In this document: in pieces, positions 11,298-25,099 of the stretch | Layout of the letters: each line of letters starts with the position of its first letter | Numbering within the stretch: the stretch's first letter is position 1 | Source of the DNA: Eutreptiella sp. 'Long Island Sound 2002' | Lineage: Eukaryota; Euglenozoa; Euglenophyceae; Eutreptiales; Eutreptiaceae | Assembly (NCBI GenBank): GCA_964036045.1 | Contig: OZ038378.1 | Span: 61,801,408 to 61,865,407, forward strand | Reading direction: 5' to 3' | Length of the DNA: 64,000 bases | Translations under genes and position numbers: made by a program | Notes under the pieces: generated by a model | What the model saw: the letters and a program-made list of their open reading frames with translations, nothing else | The model's database searches: none | What the model was told of the DNA's origin: nothing

Positions 11298-11963
11298 TGC
11301 ACTGCCTCAGCGCTTGGGGCAGTGGGCAGTGGAAATCCTGCAATGCACTGCCACACTGCCTGGGGGCAGTGGGCAGTGGACCTCCTGCAATCCACTGCCT
11401 CACTGCCCGGGGGCAGTGGGCAGTGCAACTCCTGCAATACACTGCCCCACTGCCTTGGGGCAGCGGGCAGTGGACCTCCTGCAATACACCGCCTCACTGC
11501 CTGGGGGCAGTGGGCAGTGGACCTCCTGCAATACACTGCCTCACTGCCTGGGGGCAGTTGGCAGCGCAATTCCTGCAATGCACTGCCGCACTGCCTGGGG
11601 GCAGTGGGCAATGCAACTCCTGCAATGCACTGCCTTACTGCCTGGGGGCAGTAGGCAGCGGAACTCCTGCAATGCACTGCCTCACTGCCTGGGGGCAGTG
11701 GACAGTGCAACTCCTGCGACGCACTGCCTCACTGCCTGAGGGCAGTGGAAAGTGGAACTCCCGCAATGCACTTCCCCACTGTCTGGGGGCAGTGGAGAGT
11801 GCTACTCCTGCAATACACTGCCGCACCGCCTGGGGGCAGTGGGCAGTGGAACTCCTGCAATGCACTGCCTCACTGCCTGGGGGCAGTGGGCAGTGCAACT
11901 CCTGCAATGCACTACCCCACTGCCCGGGGGCAGTGGGCAGTGCAACTCCTGCAATGCACTGCC
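11298..11963. repeat. 47-bp hairpin satellite, family A, block 2 (island in family C)
   Basis: About 14 family A monomers between two blocks of the 94-bp family. The left junction lies in CTCCTGCAA, common to both families; the right junction is GCC|AAGGCCAATGG near 11961. Monomer variation is similar to block 1. Probably moved here by unequal or ectopic recombination at the shared short sequence. Confidence 0.93.
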
Positions 11964-12534
11964 AAGGCCAATGGGGGGCCATCTGCTTCAGAGAACCGGG
12001 CGCACCCGCCTGGGGGGGACGGGGAGCCCAGCCCAGGGGGTGGTCGGAGCCTCCTGCAAGGCCAATGGGGGGCCTTCTTCTTCAGAGAACCGGGCGCACC
12101 TGCCTGGGGGGGACGGGGAGCCCAGCCCAGGGGGTGTTCGGAGTCTCCGGTAAGGCCAATGGGGGGCCATCTGCTTCAGAGAACCGGGCGCACCGGCCTG
12201 GGGGGGACGGGGAGCCTAGCCCAGGGGATGTTCGGAGTCTCCTGTAAGGCCAATGGGGGGCCATCTGCTTCAGAGAACCGGGCGCACCGGCCTAGGGGGA
12301 ACGGGGAGCCCAGCCCAGGGGGTGTTCGGAGTCTCCTGTAAGGCCAATGGGGGGCCATCTGCTTCAGAGAACCGGGCGCACCGGCCTGGGGGGGACGGGG
12401 AGCCCAGCCCAGGGGGTGTTCGGAGTCTCCTGTAAGGCCAATGGGGGGCCTTCTGCTTCAGAGAACCGGGCGCACCGGCCTGGGGGGGACGGGGAGCCCA
12501 GCCCAGGGGGTGTTCGGAGTCTCCTGTAAGGCCA

Positions 12535-15500
12535 ATGGGGGGCCATCTGCTTCAGAGAACCGGGCGCACCGGCCTGGGGGGGACGGGGAGCCCAGCCCAG
12601 GGGGTGTTCGGAGTCTCCTGTAAGGCCAATGGGGGGCCATCTGCTTCAGAGAACTGGGCGCTCCGGCCTGGGGGGGACGGGGAGCCCAGCCCAGGGGGTG
12701 TTCGGAGTCTCCTGTAAGGCCAATGGGGGGCCATCTGCTTCAGAGAACCGGGCGCACCGGCCTGGGGGGGACGGGGAGCCCAGCCCAGGGGGTGTTCGGA
12801 GTCTCCTGTAAGGCCAATGGGGGGCCATCTGCTTCAGAGAACCGGGCGCACCGGCCTCGGGGGGACGGGGAGCCCAGCCCAGGGGGTGTTCGGGGTCTCC
12901 TGTAAGGCCAATGGGGGGCCATCTGCTTCAGAGAACCGGGCGCACCGGCCTGGGGGGGACGGGGAGCCCGGCCCAGGGGGTGTTCGGAGTCTCCTGTAAG
13001 GCCAATGGGGGGCCATCTGCTTCAGAGAACCGGGCGCACCGGCCTGGGGGGGACGGGGAGCCCAACCCAGGGGGTGTTCGGAGTCTCCTGTAAGGCCAAT
13101 GGGGGGCCATCTGCTTCAGAGAACCGGGCGCACCGGCCTGGGGGGGACGGGGAGCCCAGCCCAGGGGGTGTTCGGGGTCTCCTGCAAGGCCAATGGGGGG
13201 CCATGTGCTTCAGAGAACTGGGCGCACCGGCCTGGGGGGGACGGGGAGCCCAGCCCAGGGGGTGTTCGGAGTCTCCTGTAAGGCCAATGGGGGGCCATCT
13301 GCTTCAGAGAACCGGGCGCACCGGCCGGGGGGGGACGGGGAGCCCAGTCCAGGGGGTGTTCGGAGTCTCCTGTAAGGCCAATGGGGGGCCATCTGCTTCA
13401 GAGAACCGGGCGCACCGGCCTGGGGGGGACGGGGAGCCCAGCCCAGGGGGTGTTCGGAGTCTCCTGTAAGGCCAATGGGGGGCCATCTGCTTCAGAGAAC
13501 TGGGCGCTCCGGCCTGGGGGGGACGGGGAGCCCAGCCCAGGGGGTGTTCGGAGTCTCCTGTAAGGCCAATGGGGGGCCATCTGCTTCAGAGAACCGGGCG
13601 CACCGGCCTGGGGGGGACGGGGAGCCCAGCCCAGGGGGTGTTCGGAGTCTCCTGTAAGGCCAATGGGGGGCCATCTGCTTCAGAGAACTGGGCGCTCCGG
13701 CCTGGGGGGGACGGGGAGCCCAGCCCAGGGGGTGTTCGGAGTCTCCTGTAAGGCCAATGGGGGGCCATCTGCTTCAGAGAACCGGGCGCACCGGCCTGGG
13801 GGGGACGGGGAGCCCAGCCCAGGGGGTGTTCGGAGTCTCCTGTAAGGCCAATGGGGGGCCATCTGCTTCAGAGAACCGGGCGCACCGGCCTCGGGGGGAC
13901 GGGGAGCCCAGCCCAGGGGGTGTTCGGAGTCTCCTGTAAGGCCAATGGGGGGCCATCTGCTTCAGAGAACCGGGCGCACCGGCCTGGGGGGGACGGGGAG
14001 CCCGGCCCAGGGGGTGTTCGGAGTCTCCTGTAAGGCCAATGGGGGGCCATCTGCTTCAGAGAACCGGGCGCACCGGCCTGGGGGGGACGGGGAGCCCAGC
14101 CCAGGGGGTGTTCGGAGTCTCCTGTAAGGCCAATGGGGGGCCATCTGCTTCAGAGAACCGGGCGCACCGGCCTGGGGGGGACGGGGAGCCCAGCCCAGGG
14201 GGTGTTCGGGGTCTCCTGCAAGGCCAATGGGGGGCCATGTGCTTCAGAGAACTGGGCGCACCGGCCTGGGGGGGACGGGGAGCCCAGCCCAGGGGGTGTT
14301 CGGAGTCTCCTGTAAGGCCAATGGGGGGCCATCTGCTTCAGAGAACCGGGCGCACCGGCCGGGGGGGGACGGGGAGCCCAGTCCAGGGGGTGTTCGGAGT
14401 CTCCTGTAAGGCCAATGGGGGGCCATCTGCTTCAGAGAACCGGGCGCACCGGCCTGGGGGGGACGGGGAGCCCAGCCCAGGGGGTGTTCGGCGTCTCCTG
14501 CTAGGCCAATGGGGGGCCATCTGCTTCAGAGAACCGGGCGCACCGGCCTGGGGGGGACGGGGAGCCCAGCCCAGGGGGTGTTCGGAGTCTCCTGTAAGGC
14601 CAATGGGGGGCCATCTGCTTCAGAGAACCGGGCGCACCGGCCTGGGGGGGACGGGGAGCCCAGCCCAGGGGATGTTCGGGGTCTCCTGCAAGGCCAATGG
14701 GGGGCCATGTGCTTCAGAGAACTGGGCGCACCGGCCTGGGGGGGACGGGGAGCCCAGCCCAGGGGGTGTTCGGAGTCTCCTGTAAGGCCAATGGGGGGCC
14801 ATCTGCTTCAGAGAACCGGGCGCACCGGCCTGGGGGGGACGGGGAGCCCAGCCCAGGGGGTGTTCGGGGTCTCCTGCAAGGCCAATGGGGGGCCATGTGC
14901 TTCAGAGAACTGGGCGCACCGGCCTGGGGGGGACGGGGAGCCCAGCCCAGGGGGTGTTCGGAGTCTCCTGTAAGGCCAATGGGGGGCCATCTGCTTCAGA
15001 GAACCGGGCGCACCGGCCGGGGGGGGACGGGGAGCCCAGTCCAGGGGGTGTTCGGAGTCTCCTGTAAGGCCAATGGGGGGCCATCTGCTTCAGAGAACCG
15101 GGCGCACCGGCCTGGGGGGGACGGGGAGCCCAGCCCAGGGGGTGTTCGGAGTCTCCTGTAAGGCCAATGGGGGGCCATCTGCTTCAGAGAACTGGGCGCT
15201 CCGGCCTGGGGGGGACGGGGAGCCCAGCCCAGGGGGTGTTCGGAGTCTCCTGTAAGGCCAATGGGGGGCCATCTGCTTCAGAGAACCGGGCGCACCGGCC
15301 TGGGGGGGACGGGGAGCCCAGCCCAGGGGGTGTTCGGAGTCTCCTGTAAGGCCAATGGGGGGCCATCTGCTTCAGAGAACTGGGCGCTCCGGCCTGGGGG
15401 GGACGGGGAGCCCAGCCCAGGGGGTGTTCGGAGTCTCCTGTAAGGCCAATGGGGGGCCATCTGCTTCAGAGAACCGGGCGCACCGGCCTGGGGGGGACGG

Positions 15501-16200
15501 GGAGCCCAGCCCAGGGGGTGTTCGGAGTCTCCTGTAAGGCCAATGGGGGGCCATCTGCTTCAGAGAACCGGGCGCACCGGCCTCGGGGGGACGGGGAGCC
15601 CAGCCCAGGGGGTGTTCGGAGTCTCCTGTAAGGCCAATGGGGGGCCATCTGCTTCAGAGAACCGGGCGCACCGGCCTGGGGGGGACGGGGAGCCCGGCCC
15701 AGGGGGTGTTCGGAGTCTCCTGTAAGGCCAATGGGGGGCCATCTGCTTCAGAGAACCGGGCGCACCGGCCTGGGGGGGACGGGGAGCCCAGCCCAGGGGG
15801 TGTTCGGAGTCTCCTGTAAGGCCAATGGGGGGCCATCTGCTTCAGAGAACCGGGCGCACCGGCCTGGGGGGGACGGGGAGCCCAGCCCAGGGGGTGTTCG
15901 GGGTCTCATGCAAGGCCAATGGGGGGCCATGTGCTTCAGAGAACTGGGCGCACCGGCCTGGGGGGGACGGGGAGCCCAGCCCAGGGGGTGTTCGGAGTCT
16001 CCTGTAAGGCCAATGGGGGGCCATCTGCTTCAGAGAACCGGGCGCACCGGCCGGGGGGGGACGGGGAGCCCAGTCCAGGGGGTGTTCGGAGTCTCCTGTA
16101 AGGCCAATGGGGGGCCATCTGCTTCAGAGAACCGGGCGCACCGGCCTGGGGGGGACGGGGAGCCCAGCCCAGGGGGTGTTCGGCGTCTCCTGCTAGGCCA
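12535..16200. repeat. Nested higher-order duplications in family C (11- and 18-mer shifts)
   Basis: Marker variants recur at fixed offsets. The CCTCGG variant is at 12855, 13889 and 15581: shifts of 1034 (11 x 94) and 1692 (18 x 94). The variant with CCGGGG followed by AGCCCAGTCC is at 13325, 14359, 15017 and 16051, again giving shifts of 1034 and 1692. The pattern fits an 11-monomer tandem duplication later copied again within an 18-monomer duplication, as produced by unequal exchange or gene conversion. The outer limits are approximate. Confidence 0.85.
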
Positions 16201-19200
16201 ATGGGGGGCCATCTGCTTCAGAGAACCGGGCGCACCGGCCTGGGGGGGACGAAGGGCCCAGCCCAGGGGGTGTTCGGAGTCTCCTGTAAGGCCAATGGGG
16301 GGCCATCTGCTTCAGAGAACCGGGCGCACCGGCCTGGGGGGGACGGGGAGCCCAGCCCAGGGGGTGTTCGGAGTCTCCTGTAAGGCCAATGGGGGGCCAT
16401 CTTCTTCAGAGAACCGGGCGCACCGGCCTGGGGGGGACGGGGAGCCCAGCCCAGGGGGTGTTCGGAGTCTCCTGTAAGGCCAATGGGGGGCCATCTGCTT
16501 CCGAGAACCGGGCGCACCGGCCTGGGGGGGACGGGGAGCCCAGCCCAGGGGGTGTTCGGAGTCTCCTGCAAGGCCAATGGGGGGCCATCTGCTTCAGAGA
16601 ACCGGGCGCACCGGCCTGGGGGGGACGGGGAGCCCAGCCCAAGGGGTGTTCGGAGTCTCCTGCAAGGCCAATGGGGGGCCATCTGCTTTAGAGAACCGGG
16701 CGCACCGGCCTGGGGGGGACGGGGAGCCCAGCCCAGGGGGTGTTCGGAGTCTCCTGCAAGGCCAATGGGGGGCCATCTGCTTCAGAGAACCGGGCGCACC
16801 GGCCTGGGGGGGACGGGGAGCCCAGCCCAAGGGGTGTTCGGAGTCTCCTGCAAGGCCAATGGGGGGCCATCTGCTTTAGAGAACCGGGCGCACCGGCCTG
16901 GGGGGGACGGGGAGCCCAGCCCAGGGGGTGGTCGGAGCCTCCTGCAAGGCCAATGGGGGGCAATCTTCTTCCGAGAACGGGGCGCACCTGCCTGGGGGGG
17001 ACGGGGAGCCCAGCCCAGGGGGTGTTCGGAGTCTCCTGTAAGGCCAATGGGGGGCCATCTGCTTTAGAGAACCGGGCGCACCGGCCTGGGGGGGACGGGG
17101 AGCCCAGCCCAGGGGGTGTTCGGAGTCTCCTGTAAGGCCAATGGGGGGCCATCTGCTTCAGAGAACCGGGCGCACCGGCCTGGGGGGGACGGGGAGCCCA
17201 GCCCAGGGGGTGTTCGGAGTTTCCTGTAAGGCCAATGGGGGGCCATCTGCTTCAGAGAACCGGGCGCACCGGCCTGGGGGGGACGGGGAGCCCAGCCCAG
17301 GGGGTGTTCGGGGTCTCCTGTAAGGCCAATTGGGGGGCCATCTGCTTCAGAGAACCGGGCGCACCGGCCTGGGGGGGACGGGGAGCCCAGCCCAGGGGGT
17401 GTTCGGAGTCTCCTGTAAGGCCAATGGGGGGCCATCTGCTTTAGAGAACCGGGCGCACCTGCCTGGGGGGGACGGGGAGCCCAGCCCAAGGGGTGTTCGG
17501 AGTCTCCTGTAAGGCCAATGGGGGGCCATCTGCTTCAGAGAACCGGGCGCACCGGCCTGGGGGGGACGGGGAGCCCAGCCCAGGGGGTGTTCGGAGTCTC
17601 CTGCAAGGCGAATGGGGGGCCATCTGCTTCAGAGAACTGGGCGCACCGGCCTGGGGGGGACGGGGAGCCCAGCCCAGGGTTTTTTCCGGAGTCTCCTGTA
17701 AGGCCAATGGGGGGCCATCTGCTTCAGAGAACCGGGCGCACCGGCCTGGGGGGGACGGGGAGCCCAGCCCAGGGGGTGTTCGGAGTCTCCTGTTAGGCCA
17801 ATGGGGGGCCATCTGCTTCAGAGAACCGGGCGCACCGGCATGGGGGGGACGGGGAGCCCAGCCCAGGGGCTGTTCGGAGTCTCCTGTAAGGCCAATGGGG
17901 GGCCATCTGCTTCAGAGAACCGGGCGCACCGGCCTGGGGGGGACGGGGAGCCCAGCCCAGGGGGTGTTCGGCGTCTCCTGCAAGGCCAATGGGGGGCCAT
18001 CTGCTTCAGAGAACCGGGCGCACCGGCCTGGGGGGGACGGGGGGCCCAGCCCAGGGGGTGTTCGGAGTCTCCTGTAAGGCCAATGGGGGGCCATCTGCTT
18101 TAGAGAACCGGGCGCACCGGCCTGGGGGGGACGGGGAGCCCAGCCCAGGGGGTGTTCGGAGTCTCCTGTAGGGCCAATGGGGGGCCATCTGCTTCAGAGA
18201 ACCGGGCGCACCGGCCTGGGGGGGACGGGGAGCCCAGCCCAGGGGGTGTTCGGAGTCTCCTGTAAGGCCAATGGGGGGCCATCTGCTTCACAGAACCGGG
18301 CGCACCGGCCTGGGGGGGACGGGGAGCCCAGCCCAGTGGGTGTTCGGAGTCTCCTGCAAGGCCAATGGGGGGCCATCTGCTTTGGAGAACCGGGCGCACC
18401 GGCCTGGGGGGGACGGGGGGCCCAGCCCAGGGGGTGTTCGGAGTCTCCTGCAAGGCCAATGGGGGGCCATCTGCTTCAGAGAACCGGGCGCACCGGCCTG
18501 GGGGGGACGGGGAGCCCAGCCCAGGGGGTGTTCGGAGTCTCCTGTAAGGCCAATGGGGGGCCATCTGCTTCAGAGAACCGGGCGCACCGGCGTGGGGGGG
18601 ACGGGGAGCCCAGCCCAGGGGGTGTTCGGAGTCTCCTGTAAGGCCAACGGGGGGCCATCTGCTTCAGAGAACCGGGCGCACCGGCCTGGGGGGGACGGGG
18701 AGCCCAGCCCAGGGGGTGTTCGAAGTCTCCTGCAAGGCCAATGGGGGGCCATCTGCTTCAGAGAACCGGGCGCACCGGCCTGGGGGGGACGGGGAGCCCA
18801 GCCCAGGGGGTGTTCGGAGTCTCCTGCAAGGCCAATGGGGGGCCATCTGCTTCAGAGAACCGGGCGCACCTGCCCGGGAGGGACGGGGAGCCCACCCCAG
18901 GGGGTGTTCGGAGTCTCCTGTAAGGCCTATGGGGGCCCATCTGCTTTAGAGAACCGGGCGCACCGGCCTGGGGGAGACGGGGAGCCCAGCCCAGGGGGTG
19001 TTCGGAGTCTCCTGTAAGGCCAGTGGGGGGCCATCTGCTTCAGAGAACCGGGCGCACCGGCCTGGGGGGGACGGGGAGCCCAGCCCAGGGGTGTTCGGAG
19101 TCTCCTGTAAGGCCAATGGGGGGCCATCTGCTTCAGAGAACCGGGCGCACCGGCCTGGGGGGGACGGGGAGCCCAGCCCAGGGGGTGTTCGGAGTCTCCT

Positions 19201-22200
19201 GTAAGGCCAATGGGGGGCCATCTGCTTTAGAGAACCGGGCGCACCGGCCTGGGGGGGACGGGGAGCCCAGCCCAGGGGGTGTTCGGAGTCTCCTGTAAGG
19301 CCAAAGGGGGGCCATCTGCTTTAGAGAACCGGGCGCACCGGCCTGGGGGGGACGGGGAGCCCAGCCCAGGGGGTGTTCGGAGTCTCCTGTAAGGCCAATG
19401 GGGGGCCATCTGCTTTAGAGAACCGGGCGCACCGGCCTGGGGGGGACGGGGAGCCCAGCCCAGGGGGTGTTCGGAGTCTCCTGTAAGGCCAATGGGGGGC
19501 CATCTGCTTCAGAGAACCGGGCGCACCGGCCTGGGGGGGACGGGGAGCCCAGCCCAGGGGGTGTTCGGAGTCTCCTGTAAGGCCAATGGGGGGCCATCTG
19601 CTTCAGAGAACCGGGCGCACCGGCCTGGGGGGGACGGGGAGCCCAGCCCAGGGGGTGTTCGGAGTCTCCTGTAAGGCCAATGGGGGGCCATCTGCTTCAG
19701 AGAACCGGGCGCACCGGCCTGGGGGGGACGGGGAGCCCAGCCCACGGGGTGTTCGGAGTCTCCTGTAAGGCCAAAGGGGGGCCATCTGCTTTAGAGAACC
19801 GGGCGCACCGGCCTGGGGGGGACGGGGAGCCCAGCCCAGGGGGTGTTCGGAGTCTGCTGTAAGGCCAATGGGGGGCCATCTGCTTTAGAGAACCGGGCGC
19901 ACCGGCCTGGGGGGGACGGGGAGCCCAGCCCAGGGGGTGTTCGGAGTCTCCTGTAAGGCCAAAGGGGGGCCATCTGCTTTAGAGAACCGGGCGCACCGGC
20001 CTGGGGGGGACGGGGAGCCCAGCCCAGGGGGTGTTCGGAGTCTCCTGTAAGGCCAATGGGGGGCCATCTGCTTTAGAGAACCGGGCGCACCGGCCTGGGG
20101 GGGACGGGGAGCCCAGCCCAGGGGGTGTTCGGAGTCTCCTGTAAGGCCAATGGGGGGCCATCTGCTTCACAGAAGCGGGCGCACCGGCCTGGGGGGGACG
20201 GGGAGCCCAGCCCAGGGGTGTTCCGAGTCTCCTGTAAGGCCAATGGGGGGCCATCTGCTTCAGAGAACCGGGCGCACCGGCCTGGGGGGGACGGGGAGCC
20301 CAGCCCAGGAGGTGTTCGGCGTCTCCTGTAAGGCCAATGGGGGGCCATCTGCTTCAGAGAACCGGGCGCACCGGCCTGGGGGGGACGGGGAGCCCAGCCC
20401 AGGGGGTGTTCGGAGTCTCCTGTAAGGCCAATGGGGGGCCATCTGCTTTAGAGAACCGGGCGCACCGGCCTGGGGGGGACGGGGAGCCCAGCCCAGGGGG
20501 TGTTCGGAGTCTCCTGTAAGGCCAAAGGGGGGCCTTCTGCTTTAGAGAACCGGGCGCACCGGCCTGGGGGGGACGGGGAGCCCAGCCCAGGGGGTGTTCG
20601 GAGTCTCCTGTAAGGCCAATGGGGGGCCATCTGCTTTAGAGAACCGGGCGCACCGGCCTGGGGGGGACGGGGAGCCCAGCCCAGGGGGTGTTCGGAGTCT
20701 CCTGTAAGGCCAATGGGGGGCCATCTGCTTCAGAGAACCGGGCGCACCGGCCTGGGGGGGACGGGGAGCCCAGCCCAGGGGGTGTTCGGAGTCTCCTGTA
20801 AGGCCAATGGGGGGCCATCTGCTTCAGAGAACCGGGCGCACCGGCCTGGGGGGGACGGGGAGCCCAGCCCATGGGGTGTTCGGAGTCTCCTGTAAGGCCA
20901 ATGGGGGGCCATCTGCTTCAGAGAACCGGGCGCACCGGCCTGGGGGGGACGGGGAGCCCAGCCCATGGGGTGTTCGGCGTCTCCTGTAAGGCCAAAGGGG
21001 GGCCATCTGCTTTAGAGAACCGGGCGCACCGGCCTGGGGGGGACGGGGAGCCCAGCCCAGGGGGTGTTCGGAGTCTCCTGTAAGGCCAATGGGGGGCCAT
21101 CTGCTTTAGAGAAACGGGCGCACCGGCCTGGGGGGGACGGGGAGCCCAGCCCAGGGGGTGTTCGGAGTCTCCTGTAAGGCCAAAGGGGGGCCATCTGCTT
21201 TAGAGAACCGGGCGCACCGGCCTGGGGGGGACGGGGAGCCCAGCCCAGGGGGTGTTCGGAGTCTCCTGTAAGGCCAATGGGGGGCCATCTGCTTCAGAGA
21301 ACCGGGCGCACCGGCCTGGGGGGGACGGGGAGCCCAGCCCAGGGGGTGTTCGGAGTCTCCTGTAAGGCCAATGGGGGGCCATCTGCTTTAGAGAAACGGG
21401 CGCACCGGCCTGGGGGGGACGGGGAGCCCAGCCCAGGGGGTGTTCGGAGTCTCCTGTAAGGCCAATGGGGGGCCATCTGCTTTAGAGAACCGGGCGCACC
21501 GGCCTGGGGGGGACGGGGAGCCCAGCCCAGGGGGTGTTCGGAGTCTCCTGTAAGGCCAATGGGGGGCCATCTGCTTCAGAGAACCGGGCGCACCGGCCTG
21601 GGGGGGACGGGGAGCCCAGCCCAGGGGGTGTTCGGAGTCTCCTGTAAGGCCAATGGGGGGCCATCTGCTTCAGAGAACCGGGCGCACCGGCCTGGGGGGG
21701 ACGGGGAGCCCAGCCCAGGGGGTGTTTGGAGTCTCCTGTAAGGCCAATGGGGGGCCATCTGCTTCAGAGAACCGGGCGCACCGGCCTGGGGGGGACGGGG
21801 AGCCCAGCCCAGGAGGTGTTCGGCGTCTCCTGTAAGGCCAATGGGGGGCCATCTGCTTCAGAGAACCGGGCGCACCGGCCTGGGGGGGACGGGGAGCCCA
21901 GCCCAAGGGGTGTTCGGAGTCTCCTGTAAGGCCAATGGGGGGCCATCTGCTTTAGAGAACCGGGCGCACCGGCCTGGGGGGGACGGGGAGCCCAGCCCAG
22001 GGGGTGTTCGGAGTCTCCTGTAAGGCCAAAGGGGGGCCATCTGCTTTAGAGAACCGGGCGCACCAGCCTGGGGGGGACGGGGAGCCCAGCCCAGGGGGTG
22101 TTCGGAGTCTCCTATAAGGCCAATGGGGGGCCATCTGCTTTAGAGAACCGGGCGCACCGGCCTGGGGGGGACGGGGAGCCCAGCCCAGGGGGTGTTCGGA

Positions 22201-25099
22201 GTCTCCTGTAAGGCCAATGGGGGGCCATCTGCTTCAGAGAACCGGGCGCACCGGCCTGGGGGGGACGGGGAGCCCAGCCCAGGGGGTGTTCGGAGTCTCC
22301 TGTAAGGCCAATGGGGGGCCATCTGCTTTAGAGAACCGGGCGCACCGGCCTGGGGGGGACGGGGAGCCCAGCCCAGGGGGTGTTCGGAGTCTCCTGTAAG
22401 GCCAAAGGGGGGCCATCTGCTTTAGAGAACCGGGCGCACCGGCCTGGGGGGGACGGGGAGCCCAGCCCAGGGGGTGTTCGGAGTCTCCTGTAAGGCCAAT
22501 GGGGGGCCATCTGCTTTAGAGAACCGGGCGCACCGGCCTGGGGGGGACGGGGAGCCCAGCCCAGGGGGTGTTCGGAGTCTCCTGTAAGGCCAATGGGGGG
22601 CCATCTGCTTCAGAGAACCGGGCGCACCGGCCTGGGGGGGACGGGGAGCCCAGCCCAGGGGGTGTTCGGAGTCTCCTGTAAGGCCAATGGGGGGCCATCT
22701 GCTTCAGAGAACCGGGCGCACCGGCCTGGGGGGGACGGGGAGCCCAGCCCAGGGGGTGTTCGGAGTCTCCTGTAAGGCCAATGGGGGGCCATCTGCTTCA
22801 CAGAACCGGGCGCACCGGCCTGGGGGGGACGGGGAGCCCAGCCTAGGGGGTGTTCGGAGTCTCCTGTAAGGCCAATGGGGGGCCATCTGCTTTAGAGAAC
22901 CGGGCGCACCGGCCTGGGGGGGACGGGGAGCCCAGCCCAGGGGGTGTTCGGAGTCTCCTGTAAGGCCAAAGGGGGGCCATCTGCTTTAGAGAACCGGGCG
23001 CACCGGCCTGGGGGGGACGGGGAGCCCAGCCCAGGGGGTGTTCGGAGTCTCCTGTAAGGCCAATGGGGGGCCATCTGCTTTAGAGAACCGGGCGCACCGG
23101 CCTGGGGGGGACGGGGAGCCCAGCCCAGGGGGTGTTCGGAGTCTCCTGTAAGGCCAAAGGGGGGCCATCTGCTTTAGAGAACCGGGCGCACCGGCCTGGG
23201 GGGACGGGGAGCCCAGCCCATGGGGTGTTCGGAGTCTCCTGTAAGGCCAATGGGGGGCCATCTGCTTCAGAGAACCGGGCGCACCGGCCTGGGGGGGACG
23301 GGGAGCCCAGCCCAGGGGGTGTTCGGAGTCTCCTGTAAGGCCAATGGGGGGCCATCTGCTTCAGAGAACCGGGCGCACCGGCCTGGGGGGGACGGGGAGC
23401 CCAGCCCAGGGGGTGTTCGGAGTCTCCTGTAAGGCCAATGGGGGGCCATCTGCTTTAGAGAACCGGGCGCACCGGCCTGGGGGGGACGGGGAGCCCAGCC
23501 CAGGGGGTGTTCGGAGTCTCCTGTAAGGCCAAAGGGGGGCCATCTGCTTTAGAGAACCGGGCGCACCGGCCTGGGGGGGACGGGGAGCCCAGCCCAGGGG
23601 GTGTTCGGAGTCTCCTGTAAGGCCAATGGGGGGCCATCTGCTTCAGAGAACCGGGCGCACCGGCCTGGGGGGGACGGGGAGCCCAGCCCAGGGGGTGTTC
23701 GGATTCTCCTGTAAGGCCAATGGGGGGCCATCTGCTTCAGAGAACCGGGCGCACCGGCCTGGGGGGGACGGGGAGCCCAGCCCAGGGGGTGTTCAGCGTC
23801 TCCTGCAAGGCCAATGGGGGGCCATCTGCTTCAGAGAACCGGGCGCACCGGCCTGGGGGGGACGGGGGGCCCAGCCCAGGGGGTGTTCGGAGTCTCCTGT
23901 AAGGCCAATGGGGGGCCATCTGCTTTAGAGAACCGGGCGCACCGGCCTGGGGGGGACGGGGAGCCCAGCCCAGGGGGTGTTCGGAGTCTCCTGTAAGGCC
24001 AATGGGGGGCCATCTGCTTCAGAGAACCGGGCGTACCTGCCTGGGGGGGACGGGGAGCCCAGCCCAGGGGGTGTTCGGAGTCTCCTATAAGGCCAATGGG
24101 GGGCCATCTGCTTCAGAGAACCGGGCGCACCGGCCTGGGGGGGACGGGGAGCCCAGCCCAGGGGGTGTTCGGAGTCTCCTGTAAGGCCAATGGGGGGCCA
24201 TCTGCTTCAGAGAACCGGGCGCACCGGCCTGGGGGGGACGGGGAGCCCAGCCCAGGGGGTGTTCGGAGTCTCCTGCAAGGCCAATGGGGGGCCATCTGCT
24301 TCAGAGAACCGGGCGCACCGGCCTGGGGGGGACGGGGAGCCCAGCCCAGGGGGTGTTCGGAGTCTCCTGCAAGGCCAATGGGGGGCCATCTGCTTCATAG
24401 AACCGGGCGCACCTGCCTGGGGGGGACGGGGAGCTCAGCCCAGGGGGTGTTCGGAGTCTCCTGTAAGGCCAATGGGGGGCCATCTGCTTTAGAGAACCGG
24501 GCGCACCGGCCTGGGGGGGACGGGGAGCCCAGCCCAGGGGGTGTTCGGAGTCTCCTGTAAGGCCAATGGGGGGCCATCTGCTTCAGAGAACCGGGCGCAC
24601 CGGCCTGGGGGGGACGGGGAGCCCAGCCCAGGGGGTGTTCGGAGTCTCCTGTAAGGCCAATGGGGGGCCATCTGCTTCAGAGAACCGGGCGCACCGGCCT
24701 GGGGGGGACGGGGAGCCCAGCCCAGGGGGTGTTCGGAGTCTCATGTAAGGCCAACGGGGGGCCATCTGCTTCAGAGAACCGGGCGCACCGGCCTGGGGGG
24801 GACGGGGAGCCCAGCCCAGGGGGTGTTCCGAGTCTCCTGTAAGGCCAATGGGGGGCCATTTTCTTCAGAGAACCAGGCGCACCCGCCTGGGGGGGGACGG
24901 GGAGCCCAGCCCAGGGGGTGTTCGGAGTCTCCTGCTAGGCCAATGGGGGGCCATCTGCTTCAGAGAACCGGGCGCACCGGCCTGGGGAGGACGGGGAGCC
25001 CAGCCCAGGGGGTGTTCGGAGTCTCCTGTAGGGCCAATGGGGGGCCATCTGCTTCAGAGAACCGGGCGCACCGGCCTGGGGGGGACGGGGAGCCCAGCC

